Shown: positions 7,562 to 14,861 of the stretch, piece by piece
Numbering within the stretch: position 1 is the stretch's first letter
How the letters are laid out: each line of letters begins with the position of its first letter
Position numbers and translations under genes: made by a program
NCBI GenBank assembly: GCA_030627905.1
Contig: DAOVRZ010000101.1
Coordinates: 1-20,728 of the forward strand
DNA from: JAGMES01 sp023128035
GTDB taxonomy: Bacteria > Bacillota > Halanaerobiia > DY22613
Direction of reading: 5' to 3'
DNA length: 20,728 nt
The notes under the pieces: model-generated
The model's input: the letters and a program-made list of their open reading frames with translations, nothing else
Databases searched by the model: none
Told to the model about the DNA's origin: nothing

Positions 7562-7590
7562 TTGACATTATAAAGGAATTATAGTAAGAA
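7562..7590 (+). promoter_or_regulatory. Possible promoter of the leader-peptide region
   Basis: TTGACA (7562-7567), 17 bases, TAAGAA (7585-7590). The -35 is perfect and the -10 poor. A start near 7597 would be about 20 bases before the mini-ORF at 7619. Confidence 0.35.
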
Positions 7591-7618
7591 ATATTTAACA
7601 AGAAAGTAGTGGATTTCT

Positions 7619-7684
7619 ATGAGAGATTTTAACTTAAATATTCAAATGCATCATCACCATGGATGCAAGCTCTGTTTCTGCTGA
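7619..7684 (+). CDS. Putative His/Cys-rich leader peptide
   Basis: ATG 7619 to TGA 7682-7684 encodes 21 residues ending in MHHHHGCKLCFC: four consecutive His codons (7649-7660), then three Cys. The ribosome binding site is weak (GTGGA, 7609-7613). The four His codons run into the 5' arm of a hairpin, and the stop codon lies in its loop, which is the geometry of attenuator leader peptides. A chance ORF remains possible. Confidence 0.35.
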   Translation: MRDFNLNIQMHHHHGCKLCFC

Positions 7685-7713
7685 AATGCAAATGAGCTTG
7701 CATCTAATGGTGA
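7654..7713 (+). promoter_or_regulatory. Large hairpin, possible attenuator arms 1:2
   Basis: TCACCAT (7654-7660) plus GATGCAAGCTC (7662-7672) pair with GAGCTTGCATC (7694-7704) plus ATGGTGA (7707-7713): 18 base pairs with a 1/2-base internal loop and a 21-base apical loop. No T-run follows, so it is not itself a terminator. The 3' arm segment ATCTAATGG (7702-7710) can instead pair with CCAT(G)TAGAT (7734-7743) in the 5' arm of the following terminator, so the two structures would exclude each other. Confidence 0.55.
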
Positions 7714-7730
7714 CATTATAAAGTTTTTTT

Positions 7731-7767
7731 AAGCCATGTAGATATAAATATCTACATGGCTTTTTTA
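7731..7767 (+). terminator. Strong rho-independent terminator
   Basis: AAGCCATGTAGATA (7731-7744), loop TAAA, TATCTACATGGCTT (7749-7762), then a T-run to 7766. It is a 14-bp perfect stem. It lies 25 bases upstream of the hydrolase start codon, so it acts either as the end of the cassette upstream or as an attenuator. Confidence 0.9.
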
Positions 7768-7791
7768 TTATCAAAATTAAGGGGGCTAACT

Positions 7792-7947
7792 ATGAAGTAT
7801 TGTGCTGGAGATGTTGAATTTTATTACGAAATGATTGGACAAGGAAAACCTATACTTATGCTAAATGGGTATTTTAATGATTTAAGAGCATGGAAAGGTT
7901 GTATTGAGCCTATATTTGAAAACAAGTCGAATTATCAATCCTGCTAA
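7792..7947 (+). pseudogene. Alpha/beta hydrolase, N-terminal remnant
   Basis: ATG 7792 with ribosome binding site AAGGGGG (7779-7785) starts MKYCAGDVEFYYEMIGQGKP, then ILMLNGYFNDLRAWKGCIEPIF. This is the first beta-hairpin and oxyanion-loop region of an alpha/beta hydrolase (normally about 250-290 residues; the usual 'HG' after the third strand is 'NG' here). The frame stops after 51 codons, and no nucleophile elbow (GxSxG), Asp or His part follows in any frame nearby. The gene start is intact, but the rest is deleted. Confidence 0.7.
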
Positions 7948-7953
7948 TGCTAG

Positions 7954-8137
7954 AGCTCAAATCTGATGGAACAGGAAGTTTATAAACCTGTTGATGAGAG
8001 AGTATTAGTTCAGATAGAGTCTAATCGTTGGATTGAAGTGCCAATCAGTGATTGGGAGAATGTATATTAACAAGAGTTTGCTTGTAGGACTGATGCTGGG
8101 TATGGGTTTGCTGGCTAGATGTAAACCTTTCGACTGA
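7954..8137 (+). pseudogene. Two overlapping short ORFs, probable gene scraps
   Basis: A frame open from 7954 (ATG 7966) to TAA 8068-8070 encodes DERVLVQIESNRWIEVPISD. An overlapping ORF, ATG 8060 to TGA 8135-8137, encodes a 25-residue hydrophobic peptide, SLLVGLMLGMGLLARCKPFD. The latter resembles a lipoprotein signal peptide whose lipobox would be LLAGC but for one base (AGA instead of GGA). Neither has a well-placed ribosome binding site. I do not recognise the parent genes. Confidence 0.3.
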
Positions 8138-8152
8138 ACATGGTTCTCCACT

Positions 8153-8192
8153 AAAAGACAGCTTCTGATTTAATCATCAGGAGCTGTCTTTT
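8153..8192. terminator. Bidirectional terminator
   Basis: AAAAGACAGCT (8153-8163) pairs with AGCTGTCTTTT (8182-8192), with inner CTGAT/ATCAG pairs. An A-run on one side and a T-run on the other let it serve both the plus-strand region and the minus-strand carboxypeptidase gene that ends at 8223. Confidence 0.85.
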
Positions 8193-8222
8193 AAATGTAA
8201 GTAAATTTTGAGGAACCTACTT

Positions 8223-9008
8223 TTAATCACCAAAATATTCTTCTAGAGTAATACCTTTTTGAGCTATCTCTTGCGCTACTTGTATCCCTACATATCGAAG
8301 ATGCCATGGCTCATACTTATAGCCAGTAATATGTTCTTTTCCTTTTGGATAGCGGATAATAAATCCGAACTTTGGAGCATTATTTGCTATCCATATTCCT
8401 TCTCTTGTATTGCCAAAACTTTGGTGTAGTTTAAATCCCATTTTTTGGTTTGAAACATCCATGGCAAGTCCTGTTTGATGTTCACTTTGGCCGGGATAAG
8501 CGACTGTTTTATTGGCTACTTCTTCGCCAAGTCTTTGTGCTTTATAATCGAAAATTTGCTTTTGTCTGTAATATGAACGATACCCTGATACACCAAAAAG
8601 TTTGATAGTATCTTTTTTTGCACTATTAAATAACTCTTCTAGAGCCAGAGCCGCTTCTTTTCTCATCAACTTTTTTGGTAAATCTTCTTTAAACAAAAAA
8701 GGAATATTAGGTTGGACTAAGTCAGTAGGTTTATAATCTGATGGCAAGTGGTGTTCTTTATTGGCTAATAATAATATATCGGTGATGTTAGGAACGTCTT
8801 TTTTAGTGGTTTTAGCTTCTTTGGTTTTATTGGACTCTTTTGGTGAAGATAAATTTATCTGACTTTGTTCTTCTTTTTCCTGCTGGTCATTATTTTCTAC
8901 TTTCATAAGATTATCTTTATCTAGAGAGATATGTACAGTTGCAAAAATATTAGTAGCTAATATTAGTATTATTATTAAAATTAAGATTAAATTTAATAAT
9001 CGTCTCAT
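8223..9008 (-). CDS. D-alanyl-D-alanine carboxypeptidase, VanY/M15B family
   Basis: 261 residues. An N-terminal hydrophobic segment (about 5-24, very rich in Ile/Leu) is a signal anchor or uncleaved signal. A Lys/Glu/Ser-rich linker (about 30-75) follows, then the peptidase domain (about 95-255). Signatures: SGYRSYYRQ (141-149), SEHQTGLAMDV (175-185) giving zinc ligands H177 and D184, and EPWHLRYVG (233-241) giving catalytic E233 and third ligand H236. The enzyme should sit on the outer face of the membrane and trim the terminal D-Ala from peptidoglycan stem peptides. There is no vancomycin-resistance cluster around it, so a housekeeping wall-remodelling role is more likely than resistance. 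AGGAG precedes the ATG by nine bases. The gene is alone between two terminators. Confidence 0.92.
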   Translation of the reverse strand: MRRLLNLILILIIILILATNIFATVHISLDKDNLMKVENNDQQEKEEQSQINLSSPKESNKTKEAKTTKKDVPNITDILLLANKEHHLPSDYKPTDLVQPNIPFLFKEDLPKKLMRKEAALALEELFNSAKKDTIKLFGVSGYRSYYRQKQIFDYKAQRLGEEVANKTVAYPGQSEHQTGLAMDVSNQKMGFKLHQSFGNTREGIWIANNAPKFGFIIRYPKGKEHITGYKYEPWHLRYVGIQVAQEIAQKGITLEEYFGD

Positions 9009-9256
9009 GCTATAAATCTCCTTTCTAATATTTTTAAAAATAAACTATTTGGATCAAATATTTCGTAACGTATATGAGGGATGAATCTAAATAATAAATA
9101 CGACATTTTTTCCATAATTCCTTTATTTCGTTCTACTTTTCGATAAATTGTATGTTAATATCATATAGATAATACTTTTGACATATAAAAAACGAAATAT
9201 TGTACTTTAGTCATTAGAAGAGTCGTTTAGCTTTTTATAGTCTTCTTAAAATGCAA
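9009..9256. other. Intergenic region between carboxypeptidase and MMPL genes
   Basis: There is no gene here. It must hold the minus-strand promoter of the carboxypeptidase gene, but I see no clear -35/-10 pair. The word ATATTTCGT occurs at 9058-9066, with a near copy (TATTTCGT) at 9124-9131 and an inverted copy at 9192-9200. An isolated TTGACA at 9178-9183 faces the plus strand, with no gene in that direction. Confidence 0.4.
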
Positions 9257-9287
9257 ACAAAGGAGCAGTTCTAAACTGCTCCTTTGT
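9257..9287 (-). terminator. Terminator of the tetR-MMPL operon
   Basis: On the minus strand, a 14-bp perfect stem (9274-9287 with 9257-9270) and a 3-base loop are followed by TT-GCATTTT. It lies six bases beyond the MMPL stop codon. Confidence 0.85.
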
Positions 9288-9292
9288 CATAT

Positions 9293-11503
9293 TTATATCA
9301 TCGAATCAGTAGACTTTCTCGCGTCCTTATCTTTAGTCCACCGCAACATCGTCGGCAAGAAAGAAAGACTTAAGAATACACTAGAAATCATCGATGCCCA
9401 CATTAGTACTGATACATATAGATGGATACGCAATGGCGATAAGAGTAGTGCACTCAGTCCAATAGCAAGACCGAAAGCATTTGCCAGGATAGGGCGCGAA
9501 GTATATTTAGAGGCCTGTTCGACTGCCTTTTGTGGATCATACCCTTTTTTACGAAAACTCATCCAAACAGAAGTGAAATGAATTGCATAGTCGATTCCAA
9601 CTCCAATGGTAATACTGAAAATGGTTGTCGTAAATACGTTCAAAGAGATTCCAGTCAATCCTAGAAATCCGTATAAGATGACGACAGTAAAGGCTATTGG
9701 TAATAATGCAATAAATGAAGGTTTAAACTTTCTTAGTGAAATAAACAGAAGAATGAAGATCAAAGCAAAAGCCAATATTAGACTTTTTGTCTGATTATCT
9801 ATCATGCCTTCATTGAGCTCACGCATGAGATATTGAACCCCAGTAACCTTTACTTCTATGTTATCATAGGTTTTATTAAATTCTGCAACCAGTTTGTTGA
9901 TTTCGTCTAGTGTACTGTTTTTAAGATCAACTGGGAAGATCATTAATCGTGTTACTTTTTGCTCACGGTCAATTAGATGATTAGTAGGGTCAGAATCCAT
10001 TTCTGAGATTATGGAGTTGATAAAATTTATCTGCATCATCTGTTCAGGATACTGTTTTTTTTCTTGATTCATGAATATAGAATACATGATAGAGTAAAAA
10101 TCATACACACTCATGGCTTTTCCTACATATTTGCTATTCATCAATTCATCTTCTAGGGCCAGCAACTCTTTCGCAAAAGAAGGATTAAGTGGATCACCAT
10201 CAGTTTTTGCATAGATAAATACAGGAATTGTTCCATGGTTAACTTCCATGATTTTATCAAAGCTTTTATAAACATCAGTATAACTTCTATAAAACATCAA
10301 TTGGTTAAACTCTGTTTGAACCTGCCGTGCACCAAAGAATGAGATCACCAAAATAACGATCAAAATAGCTATAGAAGGAAGCCCCCATAACTTCTGAATC
10401 TTATCTGATATAATCTTTCTTTGCTTTTTAGGTCGACTAAGTGCAACTCCACCTGTTAAAATCAGGGGTAATACATACCAGGTCACAACACCTGCTAGGA
10501 GGATACCTACAGAGGCGAAGAGAGCTAAATCCTTGATGGCATTGGTGTTCATCACAAGTAAAGAGAGAAAACCAGCCATGGATGTTACTGTAGTAATGAT
10601 CATTGGAACCCCAACCATCTTCAAGGTTTCGACGATACTTTCAATATCACCTACTCCATCGCTTCTCTCATCTTGAACATGGGAGACAAAATGTAAACCG
10701 TCCGCACTCCCGATAACAATGGCAAAGATGGGAGCAAGAACAGTGATGATTGAGACTTCCTTTCCAATCCATCCTACTAGACCAAGTGTCCAGAGGGCAC
10801 CGATTCCTGCAGGCAACACCGAAAGAAAGGTTGCTTTCATAGAACCCATCTGTAGTCTGAAGATGGTTAAAATCAGTATCAGAGCAGTAGGGGGTAGAAA
10901 GAGTAAGATCATCAGAACATAGTCTAAAATCTTTTTCTGCATATATAGATCTCCAGATGCATAATATTTGATTTGTCTGTCTTTTAGATAACTTTCAATC
11001 CCTTTTATATCTTTACTGCTAAAGTCATCCTTAGTAAACAAGGTGTAACCAGCATAGATTTTTCCATCCTTTTTGGTAATTTGAGATAGCGTTCCGATCT
11101 TTTCATTGTACATTTTCAATGTGTGGAGATCAATTTCGCTAATTTCTTCTAAATCAATGATGTTGGGGCCAACGGCTAGTTTTGAAGGAGTTGGACCCTT
11201 TATTGATTCAATGTTGTCTATATTCTCCAGATATTTTTGAAAATCCCTGAACTCTTGAATCATGGCTGTTGTTAATTCTGAACCTTCAGATTCAACCAAA
11301 AACATGATCTGATCAGAGGTTGAAAAGACCTGATTCATTTCGTCAAGAACTTCCTTATATTCTGATTGGTCTGGCATGAAAACTTCAAAGTTGGGATTGA
11401 TTTTGATATGAAAAATTCCCACCAGGGCCAGAAGGTTTATGATAATAAGAATAGCAAATAAAGGTTTACGATTGTTTTTGACAAAATCAACATATTTACA
11501 CAT
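9293..11503 (-). CDS. MMPL/RND-superfamily transporter
   Basis: 736 residues from the ATG at 11503. The in-frame ATG at 11509 sits only two bases after the GGAG, whereas 11503 is eight bases away. The layout is that of RND/MMPL proteins (COG1033-like): TM1 (about 15-33), an extracytoplasmic loop of about 160 residues, TM2-TM6 (about 193-352), TM7 (about 377-393), a second large loop, and a final five-helix bundle. The family's in-membrane Asp is seen in both halves (IVIGSADGLHF and GVGIDYAIHF, the GxxxD motif), consistent with proton-driven export. Substrates of such Gram-positive proteins are usually lipids or hydrophobic compounds; this one is unknown. It is second in an operon with the TetR gene, two to four bases apart, so the regulator very likely controls it. 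The Met numbering here starts at 11509. Confidence 0.9.
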   Translation of the reverse strand: MCKYVDFVKNNRKPLFAILIIINLLALVGIFHIKINPNFEVFMPDQSEYKEVLDEMNQVFSTSDQIMFLVESEGSELTTAMIQEFRDFQKYLENIDNIESIKGPTPSKLAVGPNIIDLEEISEIDLHTLKMYNEKIGTLSQITKKDGKIYAGYTLFTKDDFSSKDIKGIESYLKDRQIKYYASGDLYMQKKILDYVLMILLFLPPTALILILTIFRLQMGSMKATFLSVLPAGIGALWTLGLVGWIGKEVSIITVLAPIFAIVIGSADGLHFVSHVQDERSDGVGDIESIVETLKMVGVPMIITTVTSMAGFLSLLVMNTNAIKDLALFASVGILLAGVVTWYVLPLILTGGVALSRPKKQRKIISDKIQKLWGLPSIAILIVILVISFFGARQVQTEFNQLMFYRSYTDVYKSFDKIMEVNHGTIPVFIYAKTDGDPLNPSFAKELLALEDELMNSKYVGKAMSVYDFYSIMYSIFMNQEKKQYPEQMMQINFINSIISEMDSDPTNHLIDREQKVTRLMIFPVDLKNSTLDEINKLVAEFNKTYDNIEVKVTGVQYLMRELNEGMIDNQTKSLILAFALIFILLFISLRKFKPSFIALLPIAFTVVILYGFLGLTGISLNVFTTTIFSITIGVGIDYAIHFTSVWMSFRKKGYDPQKAVEQASKYTSRPILANAFGLAIGLSALLLSPLRIHLYVSVLMWASMISSVFLSLSFLPTMLRWTKDKDARKSTDSMI

Positions 11504-11505
11504 AT

Positions 11506-12117
11506 TCATCTCTCCTTTATACCGTTGAATAAAATATCTACCATTGAATCTATCTGCTCATCTAGAGTATATTTTTGATCTTCATCTAACAGAAGATTCT
11601 CAAAAATACTGGAGAAAAACAGCATTCCAAAAAAAGCTTTCCTTAAAAAATAATTATTGATATCTTTTAGCTCTCCTCTTTCTTTTCCACGATCAAAGAT
11701 TTGATTTGATATGCTTTCCATGGTTGCCCATATTTTCTCCTTAAAGATCTTTCGAATGTTTTCGTTTACCATCATTTCCTGCATAATAACGCGAAAGGCG
11801 GGGAAATTCTCCTCAAAAAAAATGAATCTTTCCTTGATCATTTCCCGAATCAGATATTGGCTCGTTTGATTTTGAGCGATTTCAAAAGTGTGGGGAAATG
11901 CTTCATTCAGAGAATAATTGTGAAATTTATCGATAGTTTTAAGGACGATTTGATTCAAAAGTTCGTCTTTGGTACCATAGTATTTAAATAAAGTAGCCTC
12001 AGATATACCAGCTTTTTCAGCGATCTCCTTTGTCGAAGAGGCTGAATACCCCTTTTTAGCAACCACTTCTATGGCGTTTTCAAGAATTCGACTTTTTGTT
12101 TTAGTAGATTTTTTCAT
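11506..12117 (-). CDS. TetR-family transcriptional regulator
   Basis: 203 residues. The N-terminal HTH (about 10-55) contains ILENAIEVVAKKGYSASSTK, EIAEKAGISEATLFKYYGTK and DELL, the canonical TetR DNA-binding pattern. The C-terminal 145 residues are all-helical, as expected for the ligand-binding and dimer domain, with no family-specific signature. The gene is first in the operon with the MMPL transporter, and a palindrome sits just downstream of its own promoter, so autorepression relieved by a transported ligand is the likely logic. The ribosome binding site AGGAAG lies a few bases before the ATG. Confidence 0.92.
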   Translation of the reverse strand: MKKSTKTKSRILENAIEVVAKKGYSASSTKEIAEKAGISEATLFKYYGTKDELLNQIVLKTIDKFHNYSLNEAFPHTFEIAQNQTSQYLIREMIKERFIFFEENFPAFRVIMQEMMVNENIRKIFKEKIWATMESISNQIFDRGKERGELKDINNYFLRKAFFGMLFFSSIFENLLLDEDQKYTLDEQIDSMVDILFNGIKER

Positions 12118-12140
12118 TTATCAACTTCCTTCCTGAAAAA

Positions 12141-12191
12141 AGTAAGTACTTACTCACTTTTAATTTTAACGTAAAAGTCTCTGTGTGTCAA
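12141..12191 (-). promoter_or_regulatory. tetR promoter and palindromic operator
   Basis: On the minus strand, TTGACA (12191-12186), a 17-base spacer and TAAAAT (12168-12163). The perfect 14-bp palindrome AGTAAGTACTTACT (12141-12154) begins about nine bases past the -10, so it covers the transcription start. It is the natural operator for the TetR protein encoded immediately downstream. Confidence 0.8.
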
Positions 12192-12245
12192 TAGGGAGAA
12201 TGTCAAAAATAGTCATTAAAATCATAATAAATATCCATAAATCTA

Positions 12246-12274
12246 TTGACTTCTAATTTCAGTTCATTTATAAT
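12246..12274 (+). promoter_or_regulatory. asnS promoter
   Basis: TTGACT (12246-12251), 17 bases, TATAAT (12269-12274). It is divergent from the tetR promoter, with about 55 bases between the two -35 boxes. Transcription would start near 12281, giving a leader of about 330 bases. Confidence 0.8.
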
Positions 12275-12280
12275 ATTACT

Positions 12281-12570
12281 AATATCTGAATAAAGCCTAA
12301 AATGACGATGATGAGAAGAGTAGGATTAGAATCTAGTCTAAGCGAGTTGGTGATGGTGGGAGACCAATACGAAAGCTAATCTGAAGAACATCTCTGAGTT
12401 GCTAATCCCAAATCTTTTATGAGAGTAGGATTAGACGGAGCCAAACCGTTATCTGTGGACAGTATCGAATCTAGATTCCGTACTGATTTTGAGTGAGCCT
12501 TTTATGCTAATTTGGGTGGTACCGCGGAAGTAAAGCCTTTCGTCCCATTGTGGGATGAAGGGCTTTTTTA
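12281..12570 (+). promoter_or_regulatory. T-box leader (Asn-specific) of asnS
   Basis: Stem I is closed by GGATTAG (12323-12329) with CTAATCC (12402-12408). The specifier region near its 3' side reads GAAGAACATC, giving an AAC (Asn) codon at 12387-12389 followed by the usual purine. The invariant T-box TGGGTGGTACCGCGG is at 12513-12527, with TGGTA (12517-12521) to pair with the uncharged tRNA acceptor end. The terminator is a 15-bp stem (12533-12547 with 12551-12565) and a T-run. Uncharged tRNA-Asn should stabilise the antiterminator and switch on asnS. An exact 14-base direct repeat, AGAGTAGGATTAGA, is at 12317-12330 and 12422-12435. Confidence 0.95.
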
Positions 12571-12611
12571 TATTTAACGACTTCAGAAGGATCTTAAAGG
12601 AGGTTTAAATG

Positions 12612-14003
12612 ATGGATTATTTTAAACGACTAAAAGTAAAAGCTGCTCTGCAAAGTCAAGAATCACAAGAGAAGGTTATTGTTTTAGGGTGGATTCGAAC
12701 AAAGCGAGTATCTAAAAATGTAGCATTTTTGGAAGTCAATGATGGGAGTACATTGATGAACTTGCAGTTGGTATTGAATCCCGTTGAGTTCCCTATCTTA
12801 GAGGAGATCAGTATTGGAACAGCGATAAAGGCAGTTGGCGATCTGGTTAAATCTCAGGGAGGGAAGCAGAACTGGGAACTACAGGTTCAAGGGTTGGAAA
12901 TTGTGGGTTCCTGTAGTGAAGATTTTCCTATTCAGAAAAAGCGTCAAAGTTTTGAATATTTGAGGGAGATTGCTCATCTGAGACCGCGGACTAATACCTT
13001 TGGGGTAGTGAACCGCTTTCGCAGCAAAATCTCTTATGCAATTCATACTTTTTTCCAAGAACGAGGTTTTTACTATTTCCATGCTCCACTGATCACTACC
13101 AATGATGGTGAAGGTGCAGGGGAGATGTTTACTATTACTAACTTAGATATTGATGAATTGGTTGCTTCAAACAAGCCTGTGGATTTCAGTGAAGATTTCT
13201 TTGGTAAACATACTTATATGACGGTTACGGGGCAGTTGGAGGCTGAAGCTATGGCATCAGCTATTGGTGATGTGTATACTTTTGGCCCCATATTTAGAGC
13301 TGAAAAATCTAACACTTATCGCCATCTGGCTGAATTTTGGATGATCGAACCAGAAATGGCTTTCTGCAATATAGAAGAGAATATGCAGGTGATGGAAGAA
13401 TTTATCAAGTATCTATGTCAGTTTGCATTAGATCACTGTCAGGAGGAGATGAAGTTTTTTGATAAATGGATCGATCAGTCTCATACTCGAATCAAAACTC
13501 TAGAAGAAATCGTTAACTCGCAATTTGGCGTGATCACTTATACTGAAGCCATCGAGATTTTAAAGGATTCTGGTAAAGAATTTGAGTTCCCTGTAGAATG
13601 GGGATTAGACCTTAAATCTGAACATGAGCGTTATTTGACAGAAGAACATTTTAAGCAGCCGATGATGGTGATTAACTATCCTAAAGAGTTGAAGCCATTT
13701 TACGCACGGCTAAATGATGATGGTAAGACAGTTGCTGCTGTTGATATGTTGGTTCCACAAATTGGTGAAATAATAGGTGGTTCTCAACGGGAGGAAAGGT
13801 ATGATTTATTAGTTGAAAGAATGCAAGGAATGGATATCGACCCTGAGGAGATGCAGTGGTTTGTAGATCTTTGTCGCTGGGGCTCTGTTCCACATAGTGG
13901 ATTTGGTTTGGGTCTTGAGAGGATGTTAATGTATATGTCTGGTATAAAAAATATTCGTGATGTGATTCCATTTCCAAGAACACCTAAGAATGCTAAGTTT
14001 TAG
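12612..14003 (+). CDS. asnS: Asparaginyl-tRNA synthetase
   Basis: 463 residues from the ATG at 12612, which lies eight bases after AAAGGAGG (12596-12603); the ATG at 12609 is also usable. A class IIb aminoacyl-tRNA synthetase: N-terminal OB-fold anticodon-binding domain (about 20-110, VLGWIRTKR...FLEVNDGS), then the catalytic core with motif 2 FRAEKSNTYRHLAEFWMIEP (about 229-248) and motif 3 GFGLGLERM (about 431-439, numbered from 12609). The length and the tail (FPRTPKNAKF) are typical of bacterial AsnRS. The Asn specifier of the T-box in front supports AsnRS over AspRS, as does the absence of the roughly 100-residue insertion domain of bacterial AspRS. It charges tRNA-Asn with asparagine in the cytoplasm. 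Confidence 0.97.
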   Translation: MDYFKRLKVKAALQSQESQEKVIVLGWIRTKRVSKNVAFLEVNDGSTLMNLQLVLNPVEFPILEEISIGTAIKAVGDLVKSQGGKQNWELQVQGLEIVGSCSEDFPIQKKRQSFEYLREIAHLRPRTNTFGVVNRFRSKISYAIHTFFQERGFYYFHAPLITTNDGEGAGEMFTITNLDIDELVASNKPVDFSEDFFGKHTYMTVTGQLEAEAMASAIGDVYTFGPIFRAEKSNTYRHLAEFWMIEPEMAFCNIEENMQVMEEFIKYLCQFALDHCQEEMKFFDKWIDQSHTRIKTLEEIVNSQFGVITYTEAIEILKDSGKEFEFPVEWGLDLKSEHERYLTEEHFKQPMMVINYPKELKPFYARLNDDGKTVAAVDMLVPQIGEIIGGSQREERYDLLVERMQGMDIDPEEMQWFVDLCRWGSVPHSGFGLGLERMLMYMSGIKNIRDVIPFPRTPKNAKF

Positions 14004-14012
14004 AACTAGGGT

Positions 14013-14058
14013 AACATATAAGGCTTTAGAGAGAAATCTCTAAAGCCTTATATGTTTT
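14013..14058 (+). terminator. asnS terminator
   Basis: A 20-bp perfect stem (14013-14032 with 14037-14056) capped by a GAAA tetraloop is followed by a short T-run. It begins ten bases after the asnS stop codon. It may also stop minus-strand transcription from the U32 pseudogene. Confidence 0.9.
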
Positions 14059-14643
14059 AATCAAATTGAAACGCACCAAGCGTAAATCCAGCATGATAAA
14101 ATCACCCAAGGCGTTTTTATAGATACGAATAATTTTTCTTAAAATTTCTAAATCATAATGACTATCATCTCTATTGGAAGTGAAGATTGCAGAATAGTAT
14201 CTTTTGCATCTAGCAAAGGAGTTTCAACTGAAAGTGTCGCAACAGATAATCCTGTCTTTTTATAGAAATTAGTAGCTTTATGGTTATAAATATTTAAACA
14301 ATAATCATCAATGAGTTCAAGTCCTAAATCTTTAAACATATTAATTGCTCCTAGATTGGTTATGATTAAACCATCTAGGCCTAAGTTATTTTGATCAAGC
14401 AAATGACTATATCTTGAGAAATCCTCTTCATACATCATTCTCGGAAAGGCTAAATATATTTTGCTATTCTTTTTATTTTTAGTCAAATTAAGAATCTCTT
14501 CCTTACTAAAAGGATGATCTGGCTCAAAAACCTCCCCCGAAATATACGGCATTTGCACCAGAATGTATCATTTTCTTGAAAATTTCAAAAGTGCCTACTG
14601 GAGCTAATAATTCTACTTCTTTATTATTAAAAAATCTGCTCAT
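14057..14643 (-). pseudogene. Peptidase U32 family protein, degraded
   Basis: The start is intact: ATG at 14643 after AGAGGG encodes KEVELLAPVGTFEIFKKMIH, then SGANAVYFGGG, the classic U32 N-terminus. A TGA follows immediately. The homology resumes in another frame (14148-14558) well downstream in the family: IYLAFPRMMYEEDFSRY, then GLDGLIITNLGA and CLNIYNHKA. Further shifts occur near 14190 (a frame with YDLEILRKIIRIYKNALG) and near the end (GFTLGAFQFD, stop at 14057-14059). At least two frame disruptions, plus loss of most of the middle of a protein that is normally over 400 residues, make it non-functional. U32 proteins are linked to tRNA/23S rRNA hydroxylation or collagenase-like activity. 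Confidence 0.75.
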
Positions 14644-14861
14644 ATACAACCCTCTTTCTGATTTTTGAAGAGCCTTTGTAAAAACAAATTGATTATATCA
14701 TTAATTATATGTAAAATAAAGAAGTACACTTAAAAAAATAGGCTTGGTTACTTTAAATCATAAAATTAATTGAATTTCAACGAAAGTTTGTGAACTAAAT
14801 TTACAAAATACCTAATTCTATAGATTTTTTCTGAGAGTATGATAAAATATTATTAGAAAAG
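14644..14861. other. Intergenic stretch between two pseudogenes
   Basis: Very AT-rich. A GATATAAT on the minus strand (around 14700) may be the old promoter of the U32 gene, and a TAAAAT near 14845 on the plus strand has no clear -35. I see no gene or structured RNA. Confidence 0.35.

Noticed and set aside
7756..7791. Earlier start (ATG 7756) for the hydrolase remnant
   Set aside because: That ATG lies inside the terminator stem and has no ribosome binding site; ATG 7792 has AAGGGGG at the right distance and matches the family N-terminus.
8223..9008. Vancomycin-resistance cluster suggested by the VanY-like peptidase
   Set aside because: No VanR/S, VanH, VanA/B or VanX genes adjoin it; many Bacillota carry solitary M15B carboxypeptidases.
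12281..12570. Leader read as an Asp-specific T-box or other riboswitch
   Set aside because: The specifier reads AAC (Asn), and the downstream enzyme lacks the large insertion of bacterial AspRS; the TGGGTGGTACCGCGG core is diagnostic for T-boxes.
13681..13983. 100-codon minus-strand ORF inside asnS
   Set aside because: It is antisense to the catalytic core of AsnRS, with no domain and no ribosome binding site; codon-bias shadow.
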